Source: Chara braunii
Taxonomy: Eukaryota; Streptophyta; Charophyceae; Charales; Characeae
Length of the DNA stretch: 60,738 nt
NCBI GenBank assembly: GCA_003427395.1
Contig: BFEA01000204.1
Span: forward strand, 388,012-448,749
Reading direction: 5' to 3'
Shown here: piece by piece, positions 11,527 through 21,823 of the stretch
How the letters are laid out: every line of letters starts with the position of its first letter
How positions within the stretch are numbered: position 1 is the first letter of the stretch
Made by a program: the position numbers and the translations under genes
Notes under the pieces: model-generated
Databases searched by the model: none
What the model saw: the letters and a program-made list of their open reading frames with translations, nothing else
Told to the model about the DNA's origin: nothing

Positions 11527-12467
11527 TGCGAGGCTGAAGCCCCGATGAGCCCCCTTTTAGGCCCTACCATGCAGCACGTCGGCCCCTAAGTGAAGGCAGG
11601 CTTGACGAGGGTCTGAGGGCCCTTATTTTGGTCACGACGCAACTCAGGAAATTCAGGCAGTTGCGCAACGCCAGTTGGTTAAAGGAACCCACACCCTGGG
11701 CAGCCTGTGTGAATGTATCGAAGGCAGGCCCTGGGTTGGATTCGGGATGTGGGCCTAACACAGACCGTTGACAGTTGGGCGCGAGCAACCACTACAGGCC
11801 CAGGGCCTGAGATGTGCGGACTGGGCCTCAGCCTACCGGGGCCTACCGAAAGCTTCTTGGGAAAGGCCCAGCGCAGCCTGGGACAGCAAGCAGGCAGGCC
11901 ACTTCCATATAGCAAAGGGTCTGCCTCCGCATTGGGCATTCGGGTGCTGGCTGCATGTTGCGCAAGCGCTGCTGCACTAGAAGCTGGCAAGCGCTCACAC
12001 GCTCATTGGCGAGCTGGAAGGAGCAGACAACCATAGCCAAGCTGCGCTGCTGTAGGCTAGGTGGGGCGCAGGGTGGTCCTTGGGTGCATGTGGTATTTGT
12101 GTGTTGGGGAACGAGGTTGTGAGTGAAGCGAGAGACATACCTGGTGCTGGAAGCGTGCGGCATTGGCCGTTATCTGCTCGTACTTCGGTGAAGTTATTGT
12201 CGTCATCTTCAGCATTGTAGTATACGCTAGATAGGATCTGCCATCTGTAGTCTGGGCGTCGAGCGCCAGATAGAATATCAACATTGGTTTTTCGGTGATG
12301 ATGATGATGGGACTATTTCAACATTGTCAATTATGAACTTTTGGTGTACTCTTATTTGGTGAAACTCGTGATGCAATTCTGTTGTTGGTTCGAGGTCACA
12401 ACTATCTGGTCTCTTATGTATGATGTTGTTTGATTGTTGAAGTTCGTTATTGCTCATCTTCCTTGCA
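11527..12467 (+). repeat. 5' LTR of element A
   Basis: 941 bp, beginning TGCGAGGCTGAAGCC and ending CTTCCTTGCA. It aligns along its whole length with 24659-25542 and carries three short segments missing from the right copy (near 11815, 11960 and 12150). ORFs inside it are chance frames. Confidence 0.92.
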
Positions 12468-12470
12468 ATT

Positions 12471-12482
12471 TGGTATCGGAGT
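12471..12482 (+). promoter_or_regulatory. Primer-binding site of element A (initiator tRNA-Met type)
   Basis: Tggtatcggagt, three bases (att) after the LTR, resembles the common plant site TGGTATCAGAGC complementary to initiator tRNA-Met. Element C uses the same type. Confidence 0.85.
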
Positions 12483-12958
12483 TGTGGTACGTTGCGCTCA
12501 TATGGCGCTTGTCTTCTGCCTTATGCGGTACATACATGCGGTCTGCTTGGTGAGTGTGGCCGTAGGCAGTGTGTAGTGAGAAGGGCGGAGACAAGATTAG
12601 GCGACCCAGGAGGTGAGGGGATCGCCTGGAAGGCTACGGTGTGTATATCGGGTGTTCGCAGTGTGATGAGAACTACCTGGTGGTTGATTGATGCTGAAGT
12701 GGAACGGCGAGACAATGTTGGTTGTGCCGATGCAGTGACTGGTCATCGCAATCGCCATCAGGTCATCTAGGGAGAATATTTGTGGTTGGGGGCAACTATA
12801 TTGAGGTACGTTGTTCTTAACCTTATCTACCCTCTTCATCACTTCTTACCGTGAGGTTGTGAGTTCCTTCTTGAGAGTCCTCTCATTGTGAGGAGTCGAG
12901 TGCGCTCAACCTTGAGAGTCGACATTGTTCTTGTGGAGCATCTGGAAGGAGAGGGCGG
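12483..12958 (+). other. Element A leader, part 1
   Basis: Untranslated leader between the primer site and the nested Penelope-like element. It aligns with the element B leader (35438-35890), e.g. the shared block gagtcctctcattgtgagg. No coding potential. Confidence 0.75.
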
Positions 12959-13326
12959 TGCTATCCTGGAAGGCCCGAACCTGGACGGAGAGCGGAGGAT
13001 TTTTTCCAGTACCAAGGCCGGCGCCCACTGACGTAGCTCTTGGACTACATCTGAGATTTTAAACTTATATTTTTATGTTTAAAATTAATTTAATTGAGGT
13101 TGGAAGTGGTCGCGCGGCGTACGCGCCGCGAACCTAGCTATTGGTGTAGTATTTAAGGCAGTAGGTAGGAGAAAGTTTCCTCAATCTAAGCGGCGAATGA
13201 GTAGAAGGATTGGGATCCTCAATGGTGGGAAGTTGAGGAGATGCCGGGGAGATGGTGATTTCGCCATGGTATTAAAACTCATGTCACCTTCTTCTTCTTC
13301 ATTGAGTACAATGTTGTGATTTCTGA
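12959..13326 (+). repeat. Left pseudo-LTR of the Penelope-like element
   Basis: 368 bp, from tgctatcctggaaggcccga to gatttctga. Compared with the right copy it has an extra GC-rich palindromic stretch near 13115 (gcggcgtacgcgccg) and about 26 extra bases near 13155. Confidence 0.85.
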
Positions 13327-13407
13327 TGATCTAGAGCCCTATGCTCGACCTTGCCGTGGCCTGGGAACGTGCGTAGAGTGCCGACAACACTCTGGTGTAG
13401 TCGTGCA

Positions 13408-13590
13408 TTTTTACTTTCATTTACTTTCATTTGCTATTTTACATTTTACATTTTACGTTTTATTTTACGTTTCATTTTACGTTCAGGTTATGATCATTGT
13501 ATGGTCATTTTACGTTTGTTTTACGGGCATTTGACGTTTATCTTACGTTCATTTTCGTTGCCATTCTCATTCTCATTTTACTCCTATTTT
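13408..13590 (+). repeat. Degenerate ATTTTACGTT-type short repeat
   Basis: The motifs ttttac, ttttacgtt and ttcattttac recur about a dozen times, irregularly spaced, in the 5' region of the Penelope-like element. The stretch is T-rich with regularly placed CG dinucleotides. Confidence 0.6.
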
Positions 13591-13833
13591 TCATCTTCCC
13601 ATTACCCTGGTGGTATCTGATTGGTCCGACGATATTTTTTGCGCACACCATAGGCCATCGATCCGGTGGTCTGGGAATAGTGTTGTCACGAAGCCACCTG
13701 GGCGACTGAGGTGATTGGCTTATACCACGGCGCTGTTGGTGGTGCTCATGTCAGGGATGTATGAGTAGCTGCATCTCTTCGATCCCCCTAGGATCAGGGG
13801 AGTGCGTGGTGACAGCTCTTCGCACCTTGCCAG

Positions 13834-15573
13834 TTGGGGAAGACTCACAGGAAGACCGAAGACTCCAAGCACGCGGAAGTGTCCTGCGCAGCGCATCGAG
13901 GAGGAGTTGGAAGTAAGTGTTGTATGGTGATCTGCATCAACTGGTGGGAAGTTACACTGCTGAGCACGGCGGAAGCAAAGTGGGTGATTGGACTAAGCGC
14001 GAGCTGTGGGATTGCTGCTGGCTTCACCATCGATCGCATGACTGGACGAGGACGTGGCAGTAAAGCAGGAGGTCGCCGCGGACGGTGGTCCAACGACGGT
14101 CGTTATTGGATGGAGAACATCGGAAGCGGGAGCGGCGGGCAGACTAACCCTGCCTCGTATAATGTGCCAGGTCCAGTCTACACGCCTGGTGTCAATCAGC
14201 ACCTTTTTCGGGTACCATATCAGCAGTCGATCGCAACGCAGGCCGCCGCTCCTGTGCAACCAGTGATGACCGCTATGCCGGCTGCGCCGGTACAGTACCT
14301 GATGGCACAGCACGGACCAATTTCGCAACCATGGGGCATTCAACCATGGCAGATGCCTGGGCAGTGGCCGATCAACGGGCAGTGGGGTGTTCCATCCGCC
14401 AGTATGCCGCCCCCTGCGAACCTTCCTCCCGTCAACCAAACTGCATCACATCAGGCAGTGTCGAGTGGTCTGACCAATGCTCCAAACGGGAATACTCATA
14501 AAAGCCCGACGGCGAATGAATTTCTGGGACCAGGCAACAGAGCCTACTTTACGAAGGAATACATGGATATTCTTGAAGACATTAAGATTAACAAGGCTGT
14601 TGAGGAAGCGAAGAAGCGGCTATCAGGGAATCGTAGGATCGGTATACGCATTGGCGACTCCGCAGGGAGTCGATCGGACGTGCGTTCTGCCGAAAGAACG
14701 AAGTCATATAATAAGACCGACGAGATGAAAGCTTGGGTCACCACCACCTTCAGGAGCTCTCTCAAACTTATAATGGAGAAGCTTCAGGAAGTCGATCAGA
14801 AGGTGAAAGTGACCACTGCTGATAGAGACGAATTGGTGAGGCTGTGAGAGGAGAAAGCCGCGCTCGAGAAAGCTGCCACTGAGAAGGAGGCAGCAGAGAG
14901 TGAGGGGCGGGAATTGTCGAGTAGTGAGAAGCGGAAACGGGTGGGTGAACGGATGTCGGTTGGCAACTCACCGCGAATTAATCGAGTCAGATCGCGTGGG
15001 AGCAAGACTAAACCACGGACGAAACGCATTGATGTATCGTCTGACGACGAAGGTGACAAGGCTGGTATTGTTAAGCAGAATCTCCAAACAAAAATGGAGA
15101 CAAGCAACGAACTGGCTGACATCAAGACCATGTTGGTTGCACTGCTCCAAGGGCTGGCAGATGCCAAAGGCAAAGCCCCCATCAGTGAGCACATACCAGC
15201 ATCTGCACCGGAAGACGAAGTGCTGGGAGAGCATGAAGATGTTGATATCGTCCAAAACGCAACCAACAAAGACGACGAAGAAGAGAGTGATGAAGGCGGC
15301 CTCGCTGCCTACATGAAGATGAGGCAGGAATTCTACAGCTCCCTGCACTACACGCGCGTCCAAGAGCTGTGTAAACAAAAAAGCATCCCGTACTTCAAGA
15401 AGGATCTGGGAGCATGGGAATTGGCGAAGATTGACCTCCAAGAGTACACAGACATGCTGAAGGGGGAGAGGCCAGCTAACGCTCCGGAACCCTCTTCACA
15501 CAAGATTGAAGCGCGGTCGACTGAAGGCGCTGAGAAGCCCTCCACGTCAGAGAATCCCGTCAAGGGAAACTGA
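13834..15573 (+). pseudogene. Penelope-like element ORF1 (Gln/Pro-rich, coiled-coil), one stop
   Basis: A single reading register of about 580 codons, interrupted once by TGA at 14845-14847. The N-terminal third is basic with an R-G-R-G-S-K-A-G-G-R-R-G-R stretch. The middle is rich in Gln, Pro, Ala and Trp and looks disordered. From about residue 240 on it is charged and helical with heptad-like patterns on both sides of the stop. The C-terminal 60 residues are acidic and then hydrophobic. No enzymatic motif or clear zinc finger is visible, and I do not recognise the family. By position and composition it could be an RNA-binding, gag-like partner of ORF2. The stop is preceded by CTG and followed by GAG, so a CGA-to-TGA change is the simplest explanation. 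Confidence 0.6.
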
Positions 15574-15649
15574 CCGGAGGTAGTGTATCTGATCGAAACG
15601 GCGAGCGTGCAACCGTATAGCACGATTAAAACCACTCGTTGACAGTTCA

Positions 15650-17559
15650 TTGGCTCGCTTGCTGGAAAAGTTGCATGTACTTACAATTTTGAGTGCTTGT
15701 CTTGCTGAGGAAATCGCCTGGGGTCGGGTTTACCTTCGATTCTGGTTACGAATGGCACCTGATGAATGGGATCTGATGTTGGAAGGGCGTAGCTGCGTAT
15801 ATGTCCTCATGTCGTTGTCACATAGAGCAGTGTACGTGGGAAAAACCACTCGCACGTTAAGGGAGTGATGGTTGGAACACGTTAGGGCAACTAAGGGGAT
15901 TAGTAAGCAAAAGGTGCACACCTGGATCAGTAAGACGGGGACGGGGCATTATGTCCCTATGCCCATCTGGTTTGGGGACGGGAACACGATCGACCATGTC
16001 GCGCAAGTCATTATCAAGGACTGTAACCCAGGGTTGAATGCTCGGGGCCGAAAAAGTCGAAAGTTGCAAAGGGTTAGGGGATCGAAGTCTCGCAGGCAGA
16101 TTGGGTGCCAGCCATCCCAGGTAGTGGAACCGCTGTTTTTTAGTTGTCTCGAAGTCGGGGTGGTGAACGATCCAGGCCTGCTGAAGATTTTAAAGTTGGC
16201 CAGTAAAGGAAAAAGTAGGAAGCTGGTTGTCACGAATAAACCAGGTGGTAGATGGCTGAAGTCGTGGCGCCTTGTTGTTCTCCTGTTTGGTTTTTCCAAG
16301 GTAGAATGCCAAGGCCAGAAGCTACTGTTGAAGGATGCTAAATCATTCTTTGAAGAGGGTGGTGTAAATGTGGTCTACATTCTTGTTAGAACAGTTACAA
16401 AGATTGATTTGCTGAAACATGAGTTAATTGCTCTTTTGCGTGCCCCTTGGAAACGTCGTGACTTGTATAAATTATCGCTCGATGAGCTGATCGATCTGAA
16501 CAATGCAGTGAAGACAGTGAACCAGCCAAGGGGACGGCAGGCGATTCATGGTATACTAACCACAGTATTGAAGAACAAGTTTGGTATTAACCCTCGTGCT
16601 AAAATACTGTGAAAATTCCTTTTTGTACCACGATTGAAAAAAAGAAGGTTGAGTCTGAGGTAAAGAAGTGGATTTTGGATTATGTCCAACCTACCAAACT
16701 CGGTGACTTCTATGCGAGGAGGACCAGGGCGGTCTGGTTGAAAGCCAGATCCGTTGCAGACCTCCTGCATAATCAGAAATCTTTCGCACAACAATCGTGC
16801 TTTGAATGCACCTGTGCTGATTTCAATCTGCCCAAGATCAACGGGCATGTGGCAATCAAACAGAGTGAGGTAGAAGGGTTACTTCCGTTCCTCTTCAACG
16901 CTAAGAACGTGCCCTTTCCAGACTCGACTGTTTCCAGGGAAGGGGTGAACCGAGCTTGTAATGAGGCTCTCGCCATGGGGGGACGTGCGGAGAATCAGTT
17001 TATGAGGAGCCTCGACTCGGACCAATTGCTAGTTATGGGAAAACGCTACATTGATGACCTTTTGATTGTATCGTTGTTTTGCAAGACTGAACCAGATGCA
17101 AGGGTTAAAGCCGAAAGAAGGCTCGACCGAGTAATGCACTGCTACCCGGAAGGTCTGATTTTGGAACGGACTGACCCGGGTATAGGCATTCTGGATTTTC
17201 CCGAGATGAGGCTGATTGTAAGTGACGAGAAGTGAATCGTGATGTCGCATAAGTTCAAGAACTCGGAGTCGATCTGGTCCTCCGAACCTCTGAGTTTCGA
17301 GACATACAAGAGTATCGTGTCGTATGGTCCAAGTACAGCGAAATTTGCCACGATCGCAAATACGTTTTTTCGGATCAAACAAAATTCGAACTGCGACGGA
17401 GTTGCGTGCCTCAACGTCCTCACGCTGTGTGAGGAGCTGAGAAAATGTAACTACCCAGTAAAAGTCGTGGTTGCTGGCCTGCGGTGGATGCAGCGCCGTG
17501 AAAAATCTCCCTTCTGGGTGGGGTTACTAAGTATTGTAAAACGATTGTTTCTGGGATGA
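15650..17559 (+). pseudogene. Penelope-like element ORF2: GIY-YIG nuclease, linker, truncated reverse transcriptase
   Basis: Nuclease: C-V-Y-V-L then A-V-Y-V-G-K-T (bases 15795-15850), the GIY and YIG halves, followed by R...E-stop-W-L-E-H; the TGA at 15866-15868 falls inside the conserved R...H motif. The frame stays open to 16612, where a one-base shift moves it to the frame of 16609-17235. There a Cys cluster C-F-E-C-T-C with a downstream G-H (16798-16850) looks zinc-binding. RT: R-Y-I-D-D-L-L (17044-17064) holds the catalytic Asp pair. The usual upstream catalytic Asp and the primer-grip blocks are missing between about 16960 and 16990, so an internal deletion is likely. After a TGA at 17233-17235 the frame continues with the thumb-like segment A-T-I-A-N-T-F-F-R-I (17340-17400). 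Family role: nicking plus target-primed reverse transcription. Confidence 0.75.
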
Positions 17560-18084
17560 AAAGGCTATAGAACCTATAGAACCTATATGGACTGGGGCCC
17601 TGAAGCACCAGACATGGCTTCCATACTGTGTCCGCACGTACCTGGGCATGTACCGGGACGGAAACGAGGTAGGGTCCAGAGCGCGTTTTATCGCGTAAGT
17701 AGCCTTGACAGGGGTAACCTATAATACGGCGGCAGTCGGGGGAGTGTGCTGACCAGACAATGCTGTTGAACTATGTCGACACGTACCTGAGCATGCACCG
17801 GGAGATGAGGGAGTGTTCAGAGCACGTTTTGTCAATGGATTCTACGTTTTTTGTTGGATCCTACTTCAGGGAGTCTGTAGATTTGGAACTCAGTCGGGCT
17901 GATGATTCCCGCTGGTCTGCAGCTAGGTACTCATTTTTTGGAATAACTACAGGAGGGAATAGATCCGGGATCTCTCCTGTGGGGACAGCCGTTTTGGTCA
18001 CACATAATAAGGAATGGCCTCGGCGCACGGCTGTTTTGGACTTTTCTGACGGTATCGGTCTCGAGTCATTGACCCAGCGGGCAA
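17560..18084 (+). other. Penelope-like element 3' region with an unassigned ORF
   Basis: A 142-codon frame (17760-18188) runs into the right pseudo-LTR. I do not recognise it; it has no known motif and may be chance. The tandem cctatagaacctatagaacc lies at about 17570. Confidence 0.45.
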
Positions 18085-18415
18085 TGCTATCCTGGAAGGC
18101 CCGAACCTGGACGGAGAGCGGAGAATTTTTTTCAGTATCAGGGCCGGTGCCCACTGACGTAGCTCCTGCACTACATCTGAGATTTTGAACTTATATTTTT
18201 ATGTTTAAAATTAATTTAATTGGGGTTGGAAGTGGTCGCGCCGCGAACCTAGGTATTGGTGTAGTTTCCTCAATTTGAGTGGCGAATGAGTAGAAGGATT
18301 GGGATCCTCGACGGTGGGAAGTTGAGGAGATGCCGGGGAGATGGTGATTTCGCCATGATATTAAAACTCATGTCACCTTCTTCTTCTTCATTAAGTACCA
18401 TGTTGAGATTTCTGA
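18085..18415 (+). repeat. Right pseudo-LTR of the Penelope-like element
   Basis: 331 bp, a direct repeat of 12959-13326 with the two deletions noted there. Beyond gatttctga the sequence is element A leader, matching element B from about 35909 (tgaagcactgggtcacgg). Confidence 0.85.
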
Positions 18416-19107
18416 AGCACTGGGTCACGGTCACCATGCCAACCCACCGGGAGTAGAGCATGCATGCTTTGCTGCCTTGTCCTTGTCTGCTTGCTGCGCT
18501 CATAGAAGGGGTACTGAAGGGCAGGCCAGCCCTATGGGAGAGACGAGCTATAATTTCTGATGTCACTTGGGGGCAGACGTTAAATTGCGTCTTGATCAAC
18601 CAGTTGGTGTAAGGCTCGCTGCACGTGAGGGTAAACACTGTGCAGGGCTGGCCAGCTCAGCAGTTACTCGGGGCACAGGGGTGGGCCGTGTGCACACCTT
18701 TAGTCACGCACGCTATCGGATCGCTTAGGGACTCTGACGTCAAGTGACAATCAAGGGGAATTGGGGAAGGGGTAGATTCCAGGTGATAAGTTTGAGAAAG
18801 ATGCCATGCTGTGAACAGACCCCACAAATGACATTATTTTTATTTTGATTAGTTAGATGTACAACCATTGACATCTGACAGACAGCATAGTTTAGAACTG
18901 TTCATTGTTCATTGTGCTTCTGTTTGCGGACTAATCAAAGTAGAGTAGTGTTATTTGTAGGAATCTGCACTTACCTGTCGGACCCAAATGTATCTACTCC
19001 GAATTAGCCACCAATTAATTATTTATTTATTTTAAATTGGTCTGGGCATTACGCTGTGGTCGGTACCTAGTGTAACCTAGTGCAGATTGTGCTCAGTGCT
19101 GTAGCTT
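18416..19107 (+). other. Element A leader, part 2
   Basis: Untranslated. It aligns with the element B leader at 35909-36343 and 46167-46443 (for example aaccatgccaacccac and the A/T-rich ttatttttattttgattag). The first gag ATG is at 19108. Confidence 0.7.
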
Positions 19108-20960
19108 ATGAGCGATAGGGAGGAACAGCAACCAGACGACCGGATCCTGCGATCAGCAAGACGGCCAATTGCCCACTTGGCATTAGGACCAAAGGGCGAC
19201 AGATACCTGTTCCGCCAGCGTAGGGAGAGGCTGCAGCAGCAGCAGAGAGCTAGGGACGCAGAAGCCAGCAGAGCTTTAGCAAGTGAAGTCGCTGCTTTAG
19301 TAGCCATGGCTAGCGCTGCTCAGCAAACCTCTCAGGCTGGGAGTTCAGGAACTGTAGGGTCAACTACGGCGCAGACCCAGAGTCAGTCGGTTGGCGTAAT
19401 GGCAAGCCAGTCAAATGTGTTGTCACCCGAGGAGATCGCCATACAGCAGGCTGCCCTGCAAGAGGCACAACTGCAGAAGGCTTTAGGGGAGATAAAGGCA
19501 GAGAAAGAGAGAATGATTAGAAGAGTTGCCAGGATGCAGCGAAGAGAAGCGGACGTTAGGCAGTTAGAGGAAATGGATCTAACCAACATGGATGCGGATG
19601 TGAGGGTAGTACGGAGGGCCCTGCTAGGAGTCGTAGAGACGCAGAACCATCAGACCGCCATCCTCCAAGACATCTAGCCTGGCTGGTTGGAAGATTGCAG
19701 GCGGCTCCATTACCGTTAGGGCCTGGTGCCTGGCCCGTGGCACATCCTCCTCCTCCTGTCCCACCGGTTACTGGGGTATCCCCATATGTAGCCCCATCAT
19801 CGGTCGCTATCGTTTCCCTGGGCATGCCNCTATCAGGAGGGTTATCAGCAGGACCTAGTGTCCAGATTCCTGTACAGACAGTGTTATCCCAACCTCCGTC
19901 GCAGGTTGCCATCAGTAGGCAATCTGTTGTCCCCCAACCTGTACAGCCGCAGGGGACACAGCCCTAACAGCAACAGGTGCAGCGGCCTGTTCCCCAGAGT
20001 CCACAGCTAAGTGTGGGACAGGTGCAGGGACAAACACAGTGGGTTCCAAAGACGACAATCGCTGCTCCTAACCCCTTTTCAGGGGATAAGAGGGGGGAAG
20101 ACCTCGACACTTGGTTGAGGGCAGTGCCGGTCTATGTCAAGTGTAAGTTGACCTTGCCGCACGGGGAAGTGCTTGTGGCTGCTTCCTATCTAGAGGGAAG
20201 TGCAGCAAGATGGTTGAGTGGGTTAGTGCAACTACAGGGATACGGTCATGACTTCTGCACTTGGGCAGCCAGCCAAAAGTTGGATGACTTCCTCAAGCTG
20301 GTGGAGGAAAGGTGGCATGATCCTCAGGAGGCTCAAAAGGGCACTGACGCGATCCTGACTTTGAGCACTCGTCCGTTTAAGTCAGTTAGGGAGGCCACAG
20401 ACGTAGTAGAGCTTCTGATCTGTGTCCCTGGGGTCCGCTATGACCCCCAAGTCTTACTGATGACTTACCTGAGGTGTCTGCCGATGCCAATCAGGAATCA
20501 GTTGGCAGTTGAGGCTAGCATCAATGTGCACAACTTTCCATCGTTCAGCAAGAAGGCCCTAGACCTAGAAGCGAAGATAGGGCATGGACATAACCCATCG
20601 ACGGACGGTAGGAAAAAGACACTGCCTCCCAACTGGAAGGCGAAGGGGCGCATTATGTTTGTCGACAACGATGGTTCAACCATTGAGTTGGACGACGACA
20701 CCCAGTTGGGAGTTGGTTTAGCGGCAGGCAGCGTAGAGGCTTCAGAGGGTGGAGTAGTCGCTACCGTAACACAACAAAAAGGTAAGGGGACCGGTAAACG
20801 CCGAGGAGGCTCCCGATCCAGGAGTCAAGTTGACCCCAATGCTCCTCCATGGGAGAAAGCGGGTCTCACAGAGGACGTGTGGAGAGACCGGTACACCAGA
20901 TAAGCTTGTATTCATTGTGGTCAATATGGCCATAACCAATTCAAGTGCCGCAACAAGAAG
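19108..20960 (+). pseudogene. gag of element A
   Basis: Three pieces. 19108-19677 starts MSDREEQQ and is highly charged with a Gln-rich coiled coil; it ends at TAG. 19695-19967 (other frame) is Pro/Val-rich and ends at TAA. 19977-20903, in the same frame as the second, is the capsid-like part, with the retrotransposon gag block from N-P-F-S-G-D to L-R-C-L-P. A TAA at 20901-20903 lies just before the zinc knuckle C-x2-C-x4-H-x4-C (Cys 20907, Cys 20916, His 20931, Cys 20946), which is intact but out of reach. Gag forms the particle and packages RNA. One frameshift and two stops make it non-functional. The order and the MS[DE] start are shared with element B gag (46444). Confidence 0.8.
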
Positions 20961-21103
20961 GTTACCGAGAAGATCCCGCTTACTATGGGGCAGGCGGTAG
21001 GATCCTCCGCTTCCGTTGGTAGCAATTTTGCCAGTACTTTAGGCACTGCTCCGGGAAACACATCGGGCCAGTAGGAATAGTAGTTGTTCCTGCTAGGGTT
21101 GAG

Positions 21104-21820
21104 GTGGTGGACACACCCTCACCATTTCGAGAGATTGCCCAAGCTACTGACTCCCCCGTCGTCCCGCGAACACATTCAGACCCATCGACCCTCTGTTCGA
21201 TGAATGTGTTTGAGTCCTTAGACGAGTTAGAGGAGCAGTGGTCTAAGTCAGACCCACTAGCTTCTTGGACGACACTAGTCAAAGCTCCTAAGGCTGAGAT
21301 GTTCGTCAGTGAGGTAGTCATTGGCGGTCGTAAGACCGGGGCCTATTACGACACTTGCTCGACGAGGAATTTCATTAGTCCCGCGTGCGTTGAGAGGCTG
21401 CATTGACAGGGGCGAGTGCAGCGCCTGAGTCGACCTGTGGAGTCGACCTGTGCCAACAAACAACGCATGGTAGTTAATGACTACCTACAGGACGTTGAGT
21501 GCCTGTTCCCGTACGTGGGAGGGGAATTGAGGCATCGTGTCTCATTCCTAGTGAGCGACGATCTCCCCATGGACATATTGTTAGGTATGTACTACCTCTC
21601 GGTTGCACAGCCCCAGTTCGACTGGGATCGAAAAGTGGTCAAACACACTTTGCCAGGTGGAGGGACCGCCAAATTACGTAAGTTCAAAGCTAGTAGTCTG
21701 ATCGAGTCCCACGGATGCATGTGTGCGGCCGCATTTTATAATTATTATAAGCAAAATCAGGAGGAGGGTATGTATCTAGTTTACGTCTCTTCTGCAGGCG
21801 AGCCGGTGAAAATACCCTGA
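21104..21820 (+). pseudogene. Aspartic protease of element A
   Basis: Two collinear frames (21104-21406, 21416-21820) with a stop at 21404-21406. The retroviral-type active site, normally D-[ST]-G, reads Y-D-T-C followed by S-T-R-N-F-I-S (21349-21380), so the Gly is lost. The flap and C-terminal blocks (S-F-L-V-S-D-D-L-P-M-D-I-L-L-G-M-Y-Y-L) are recognisable. Element B has the same protein at 50775-51140, also with a damaged active site. The frame breaks again at 21820, where a short deletion relative to B removes the linker to RT. Confidence 0.75.
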
Positions 21821-21823
21821 TCT

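Larger units (their letters stand above)
12959..18415 (+). mobile_element. Penelope-like element with N-terminal GIY-YIG, nested in element A
   Basis: The insertion is bounded by direct repeats (12959-13326, 18085-18415) that fit the pseudo-LTRs of Penelope-like elements. Inside are a Gln/Pro-rich ORF1 (13834-15573) and an ORF2 (15650-17559) with a GIY-YIG nuclease upstream of a reverse transcriptase YIDD motif. In classic Penelope elements the nuclease is C-terminal; the permuted order is known from green-lineage elements (Chlamys type). Element B lacks the insertion at the matching place (about 35890), which gives an empty site. Both ORFs are broken and part of the RT domain appears deleted. 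I could not fix a target duplication. Confidence 0.8.

Noticed and set aside
11679-12163. ORFs of about 100 codons inside the LTRs of A (and the matching frames at 24720-25218)
   Set aside because: LTR text is non-coding; the frames change with the indels between the two copies.
12383-12400. ggttcgaggtcac as a tRNA B box
   Set aside because: No matching A box or cloverleaf; the phrase is part of the LTR and repeats in the other copy.
13318-13330. CTGATGA at the end of the left pseudo-LTR as a hammerhead ribozyme core (such ribozymes occur in Penelope-like elements)
   Set aside because: No GAAA with the needed stems follows, and the right copy lacks the motif. The CTGATGA at 54481 and 55017 also lacks the rest of the core.
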